IMG/VR virus record: IMGVR_UViG_3300022924_000013 | Location: 1 to 39,338 of that record | DNA from: a virus | Length of the DNA: 39,338 nt | Direction: 5' to 3' (one strand) | Program-made: the position numbers and the translations under genes | Shown here: piece by piece, positions 36,454-39,338 of the stretch | How the letters are laid out: the number at the start of each line of letters is the position of its first letter | How positions within the stretch are numbered: the stretch's first letter is position 1 | The notes under the pieces: model-generated | Told to the model about the DNA's origin: nothing | The model's database searches: none | The model's input: only the letters and a program-made list of their open reading frames with translations

Positions 36454-36646
36454 CGAGCTCACCATCCACCATCTTCCTTTCACTCTCAGCTATCAATTGC
36501 TCGAACTTAGGCTCTGTCAGTATATCCCATCCAGGGGGTAGAAGTCCCTTGAATAGCTTAACGTCACCACGCTTACCATCTTTGTCGGTGATGATCTTGT
36601 ACATCATCTTTGGGATACGGTCTGATTTCTTGGTAATGAGGGTCAT
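36446..36646 (-). CDS. Hypothetical protein, 66 aa
   Basis: A basic protein (K-K-S-D-R-I-P-K-M-M-Y-K-I-I-T-D-K-D-G-K-R-G) ending in an acidic helix. Unknown family. AGGAA lies about 9 nt before the ATG. Confidence 0.5.
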   Translation of the reverse strand: MTLITKKSDRIPKMMYKIITDKDGKRGDVKLFKGLLPPGWDILTEPKFEQLIAESERKMVDGELDA

Positions 36647-36651
36647 TCGGC

Positions 36652-36795
36652 TTATTCCTCTGGTAATGCGGCTACTTGAACGTTAAACATCTTGAATAAT
36701 CTTAACATATTTCCTGTGTCTACACTTGATAAACCAAAGTATACCGCTTCGTCATTCGATTCCGATACTACTTTGATCTCGTATAGGTCAGGCAT
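36652..36795 (-). CDS. Small hypothetical protein, 47 aa
   Basis: The ATG lies 8 bp inside the previous small gene. The product alternates strands and turns (Y-E-I-K-V-V-S-E-S-N-D-E-A-V-Y-F) and ends in a helix. Its stop is 6 bp before the next ATG. No family is known. Confidence 0.5.
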   Translation of the reverse strand: MPDLYEIKVVSESNDEAVYFGLSSVDTGNMLRLFKMFNVQVAALPEE

Positions 36796-36928
36796 TTAAT
36801 TCCTCGTACAATTCGGCTAGTGCAGTCTGGAAGGCTTGGTAGAGTTGTTCTGCGGTGTAGTTATCAGGAAGAGTGAATGGGACTTTAATAGCCTTATCAC
36901 CCTTCAGATTGATCTCTATGTCGTACAT
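36788..36928 (-). CDS. Small hypothetical protein, 46 aa
   Basis: The ATG overlaps the upstream stop as TAATG. The product has a beta start (Y-D-I-E-I-N-L-K-G-D-K-A-I-K-V) and a helical acidic end (L-Y-Q-A-F-Q-T-A-L-A-E-L-Y). It looks like a small beta-beta-alpha protein. Unknown. Confidence 0.5.
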   Translation of the reverse strand: MYDIEINLKGDKAIKVPFTLPDNYTAEQLYQAFQTALAELYEELNA

Positions 36929-37344
36929 TACCGGCGGGACAACATGACGTCAGCTTGACGGGCAACGATAGCGTTAGGGACGCTTAAATTACCACTGATG
37001 ACCTGACCACGGAAAGAAATGGTATAAGCTACGTCATCCGCTTCAAAGCCTACGCCACGATCAATGTGTAACTTCAGGTGGTCTTCCAGCTCTTTAGCAC
37101 GGGACTTAGCTTCTTTCGAAGGCTTAACTTCTTCCGGCTTTTCCTCAACAACAGGCTTTTCGGCCAGTACGGCAGGATTAAGGTCATGTTCTAGCTGTAA
37201 TTGGATTTCACGCTGTTTATCGGTGATGCGTTCAATCAGAGTTTCTTCTGACAGATTTCCTTTAAGCTCTAGGGCCAAGTCTTCAAAGGCGTACTTCTTC
37301 AGTTCTGCCTTATCCATTACGTTTAATTCTTCAAGTGTTTTCAT
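36928..37344 (-). CDS. Hypothetical protein with HeH/SAP-like N-terminus, 138 aa
   Basis: The first 45 residues (M-D-K-A-E-L-K-K-Y-A, then L-S-E-E-T-L-I-E-R-I) are like a HeH/SAP-type helical motif that often binds nucleic acid. An acidic, proline/lysine-rich linker follows (K-P-V-V-E-E-K-P-E-E-V-K-P-S-K), then a beta-rich C-terminal domain (Y-T-I-S-F-R-G-Q-V-I-S-G-N-L-S). TTGGAG lies upstream of the ATG. Confidence 0.55.
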   Translation of the reverse strand: MKTLEELNVMDKAELKKYAFEDLALELKGNLSEETLIERITDKQREIQLQLEHDLNPAVLAEKPVVEEKPEEVKPSKEAKSRAKELEDHLKLHIDRGVGFEADDVAYTISFRGQVISGNLSVPNAIVARQADVMLSRR

Positions 37345-37377
37345 GGTTTTTCTCCAATGGGGTAAATCTCAATGGTA

Positions 37378-37581
37378 TTATACAGGGTTTTCTTTGGAAA
37401 TCAAGTCAGCATATTCCTTCTTGATTGCCCTTATGGCTATCTTAAAATCATCCAATGGCTGAATGCCTGCATGCTCATCGAAATACGCCATTAGTTTACG
37501 CTGGTATATATCCTTCAATGATGGTTCGATTGTACCATCTGTGGTGAAGGTTCGGCCATTAGGGAGGGTTAGACGTATCAA
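37378..37581 (-). CDS. Hypothetical protein, 67 aa (TTG start)
   Basis: A TTG overlapping the previous stop by TTGA opens a frame with I-R-L-T-L-P-N-G-R-T-F-T-T-D-G-T-I-E-P-S-L and a helical second half. GGAAT lies 6 nt upstream. Longer starts further upstream would lie inside the membrane-protein gene. Unknown function. Confidence 0.5.
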   Translation of the reverse strand: MIRLTLPNGRTFTTDGTIEPSLKDIYQRKLMAYFDEHAGIQPLDDFKIAIRAIKKEYADLISKENPV

Positions 37582-37742
37582 ACAAGATTCCAAACACGGC
37601 AAATGGCCAGAACAGTGATAAGGACCACGATAGCCCGGATACACCACTGGATGACAGCGTTAGCGATAGGAGGAAGGGCATACGTAATCACTAGTCCGAG
37701 ACATAGAAGAATTATTAGGGTGAGTACTAGGGAAGTTATCAT
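37578..37742 (-). CDS. Two-span membrane protein, 54 aa
   Basis: AGGAGG lies 5 nt before the ATG, a near-ideal ribosome site. Two spans fill most of the protein: about 4-24 (L-V-L-T-L-I-I-L-L-C-L-G-L-V-I-T) and 29-49 (A-V-I-Q-W-C-I-R-A-I-V-V-L-I-T-V-L-A). Candidate for an inner-membrane effector; holin-like in form but far from the lysis genes. Confidence 0.6.
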   Translation of the reverse strand: MITSLVLTLIILLCLGLVITYALPPIANAVIQWCIRAIVVLITVLAICRVWNLV

Positions 37743-37764
37743 ATTATCCTCCTGTGGTTGAGTT

Positions 37765-37793
37765 ACTATACCCCTATGTGCTTTAGGGTGCAA
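37765..37793 (-). promoter_or_regulatory. Possible promoter upstream of the small membrane protein
   Basis: On the minus strand TTGCAC (37793-37788) and TATAGT (37770-37765) are 17 bp apart. The -10 is good and the -35 matches only 3 of 6. A short inverted repeat CCCTA/TAGGG lies in the spacer. It would serve a gene with a near-ideal ribosome site. Confidence 0.35.
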
Positions 37794-37803
37794 CTATTTA
37801 TTA

Positions 37804-37965
37804 TTAGGCATACCATTTTTCTAATTTATTAAACTGATCAACAACCTCTCCATAACCTAGTGATGATAATAATTCACATAAAATATCATCTGCTTCACAG
37901 TGGTCACGTTCTTTGTCATAGCCCTCTAAGGCTTTTAATTTATCGATTGCTTCTTGTTGCGTCAT
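37804..37965 (-). CDS. Small acidic helical protein, 53 aa
   Basis: AGGAAAG lies about 9 nt before the ATG. The product is helical throughout (Q-E-A-I-D-K-L-K-A-L-E-G-Y-D-K-E-R-D) with two cysteines. No family is recognised. Confidence 0.5.
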   Translation of the reverse strand: MTQQEAIDKLKALEGYDKERDHCEADDILCELLSSLGYGEVVDQFNKLEKWYA

Positions 37966-37982
37966 ATTCGTTCTTTCCTGTG

Positions 37983-38147
37983 TTATTGGGTGGTTAAAAA
38001 CTGTTTAACTTCATCGCGATATTTGTATAGTTCAACCTTGTGATAATTAAGCTTCTCTCTATCAGTATGTAAGGAAACTATTGCCATATCAGAAATAGCA
38101 TCTAGTGATCTTTCCAATAATTCTATGGCTTTAGATAGATCAGACAT
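37983..38147 (-). CDS. Small helical protein, 54 aa
   Basis: The product is an all-helical protein (D-L-S-K-A-I-E-L-L-E-R-S-L-D-A-I-S-D-M-A-I). The start is uncertain between ATG 38147 and ATG 38162; neither has a clear Shine-Dalgarno. It overlaps the upstream gene end by 8 bp in the form chosen. Confidence 0.45.
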   Translation of the reverse strand: MSDLSKAIELLERSLDAISDMAIVSLHTDREKLNYHKVELYKYRDEVKQFLTTQ

Positions 38148-38343
38148 TTCTAAAATACTCATCGGCTTTTTGTTCAAAATTCATAATCTGGTTTTCACGC
38201 ATGATTGAACACATATTTAAAGCGTCAGTAATAGCCATTTCATGCATTTTGATAAATTCTTTGCATAAACCGTCTAGCATCACTGCACCATTGTATTTCA
38301 TGCGTGAAAGGTCGTCTAAAGCCCTTTTAAATTCGTTGTTCAT
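38140..38343 (-). CDS. Hypothetical helical protein, 67 aa
   Basis: AGGAGATGAG lies just before the ATG. The product is helical and methionine-rich (R-M-K-Y-N-G-A-V-M-L-D-G-L and M-H-E-M-A-I-T-D-A-L-N-M). Unknown function. Confidence 0.5.
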   Translation of the reverse strand: MNNEFKRALDDLSRMKYNGAVMLDGLCKEFIKMHEMAITDALNMCSIMRENQIMNFEQKADEYFRNV

Positions 38344-38370
38344 CTCATCTCCTATCTTGAAGGGTTTGTG

Positions 38371-38538
38371 TTACAGGATACCCTGCTCAATAAGCTCCAT
38401 AAGCTTTGATACCGGGCCGCTGATTGGTACTGACCCATCCTCATAGCGTCTAATTGTCCTAGGATGGACACGGATTATGTCTGATAGTTCTGTTAGGGTC
38501 ATAGTGCTCCGTATGTTTCTAAAGGTTTCTGGGGTCAT
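38371..38538 (-). CDS. HTH transcription regulator (XRE/MqsA-antitoxin-like), 55 aa
   Basis: The sequence T-P-E-T-F-R-N-I-R, then L-T-E-L-S-D-I-I-R-V-H-P-R-T-I-R-R-Y-E-D-G-S-V-P-I-S-G-P follows the common XRE helix-turn-helix with the trailing W/Y-E-x-G-x-x-x-x-x-G-P seen in small phage regulators and MqsA-type domains. It may regulate the left/late promoter at 71-117, which lies a few genes upstream in the same operon. Its ATG directly follows the previous stop. Confidence 0.75.
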   Translation of the reverse strand: MTPETFRNIRSTMTLTELSDIIRVHPRTIRRYEDGSVPISGPVSKLMELIEQGIL

Positions 38539-39042
38539 TTAGTAATCCTTTGCTCTATTTAATGTAGCATCAATTTCTAAGATACACTGATTTTTAAATT
38601 GTGCAGATAAATTTGCCTTAGGATTATAAAGATTCAATAAATATTTTGCTTTTTCTAAAGACTTAACAAGATCATCAACAATAGATTTTTCATCTTCCTC
38701 AGGTAATAAGTCAACAAGCACACATACACCTTCTTCCCATTCAAATATAGGGGTATACCATGTATCAAGATTTAATTGTTTTTTTGTTATTAATCCCAAG
38801 ATGTCTTCATTTAAGTATTTTACATCATCTTGCACATTTACCTTAAATCCATTACAAATGAAATCTGCTTCCAAATATTCTCCCGTTTCATAGTGAGAAT
38901 GTAAAAAAACATAAAAATCAGGTGATAGGCCGATGCGATTATATTGAATATTACCGGTAACTATATTACTATCTCTTACCTCGAATTTACCATCACGATT
39001 ATAAACCCAAATTCTATTTGGATATTGTTGGTTATTTTCCAT
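38539..39042 (-). CDS. Hypothetical protein, 167 aa
   Basis: Begins N-R-I-W-V-Y-N-R-D-G-K-F-E-V-R-D with strand-rich structure and ends in a helical region (I-V-D-D-L-V-K-S-L-E-K-A-K-Y-L-L). It looks AT-richer than the structural genes, as may suit an accessory gene. Unknown family. Confidence 0.6.
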   Translation of the reverse strand: MENNQQYPNRIWVYNRDGKFEVRDSNIVTGNIQYNRIGLSPDFYVFLHSHYETGEYLEADFICNGFKVNVQDDVKYLNEDILGLITKKQLNLDTWYTPIFEWEEGVCVLVDLLPEEDEKSIVDDLVKSLEKAKYLLNLYNPKANLSAQFKNQCILEIDATLNRAKDY

Positions 39043-39044
39043 GA

Positions 39045-39236
39045 TTAAGCTCTTGATGAAAAATGAGAGTTTGCAAGCTCTTCACGGTTTCTATTTTCAA
39101 TAGCTTTATAAGCAAAATCCAGCCATTTTTCTTTGGTACAGCTGATAGCTAGGCCACTATCCATACGCGCTACTTTCCAAGCTGCGTCTTCATTTCCAGA
39201 TTTAAGAATTTCGATTGCTTTTGTGTAATTTGTCAT
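39045..39236 (-). CDS. Hypothetical protein, 63 aa (first gene of the left/late operon)
   Basis: A helical protein (K-A-I-E-I-L-K-S-G-N-E-D-A-A-W-K-V-A-R-M) with W and R residues. The first codons lie in the 127-bp terminal repeat, so bases 1-25 of the window are a second copy of its 5' end. It starts about 45 nt after the near-consensus promoter. Function unknown. Confidence 0.6.
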   Translation of the reverse strand: MTNYTKAIEILKSGNEDAAWKVARMDSGLAISCTKEKWLDFAYKAIENRNREELANSHFSSRA

Positions 39237-39338
39237 CTTATCTCTCCGTGTTGGATGGGCATCATTGCCTCTCTGAATATCAGTATATGGGTATTGTGAC
39301 AGGATGTCAATAACTATTTTCAGTTATTTTAAATTATT
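39212..39338. repeat. 127-bp terminal direct repeat, right copy (contains promoter copy 39282-39328)
   Basis: Identical to bases 1-127. It contains the -10 at 39282-39287, the -35 at 39305-39310 and the palindrome at 39309-39328 that drive the left/late operon. One copy should be removed to obtain the true circle. Confidence 0.95.

Noticed and set aside
1-39338. Integrase, att sites, CRISPR arrays, insertion sequences
   Set aside because: No tyrosine or serine recombinase motif, no direct-repeat spacer array and no transposase or terminal inverted repeats were seen. The only exact long repeat found is the 127-bp end overlap.

Overview
The window is one complete phage genome assembled as a circle and cut open. 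The first 127 bases are repeated exactly as the last 127, so the unique circle is about 39,211 bp. The structural genes describe a short-tailed (podovirus-type) double-stranded DNA phage. There is a P22-type portal, an N4-gp56-type major capsid protein, a gp4/gp11-like adaptor, a large nozzle protein and three ejection-type proteins, and no tape-measure or sheath gene. An inner-membrane/outer-membrane spanin pair with a lipobox shows that the host is Gram-negative. Promoters close to the sigma-70 consensus and tRNA genes with encoded CCA fit a proteobacterium, but the species cannot be read from the sequence. No integrase, DNA polymerase or RNA polymerase is visible, so host polymerases must be used.

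Layout. (1) 158-3004, leftward: small unknown genes, a DUF1376 replication protein, a DnaB-type helicase and an HNH endonuclease. (2) 3189-6143, rightward: a recombination operon with a Ref/YbcO-like nuclease, an Erf-type annealing protein, a small protein ending in an SSB-like acidic tip, a NinB-like protein and a DUF1064 nuclease-like protein. It starts at a promoter flanked by a palindrome. (3) 6218-9178, leftward: about a dozen tiny, overlapping genes starting with a Cro-like HTH repressor that appears to be translated from a leaderless mRNA. It includes a Lar-like zinc ribbon, two tRNA genes (Arg-UCU and Met/Ile-CAU) and a roughly 325-nt stretch of non-coding, hairpin-rich sequence. (4) 9179-9326: a divergent control region with two near-consensus promoters and two inverted copies of an 8-bp site. 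(5) 9327-12858, rightward: a train of small membrane, secreted and zinc-ribbon proteins. (6) 12932-39236, leftward: the late region. Read in transcription order (from 39236 down) it holds small unknown genes, small terminase, large terminase, portal, scaffold, capsid, decoration protein, adaptor, collar fibre, nozzle, ejection proteins, spike and fibres, candidate holin genes, M15 endolysin and spanins. It is driven by a near-consensus promoter that lies in the 127-bp duplicated end.

Many genes are shorter than 60 codons and are linked by ATGA or TAATG overlaps. This translational coupling supports genes that would otherwise be overlooked. The most unusual items are the structured non-coding region next to the tRNA genes, the leaderless repressor switch, the roughly 400-nt structured leader before the capsid gene, two apparently broken small genes (one in-frame stop, one single-base frameshift), and the SSB-tip protein inside the recombination operon.
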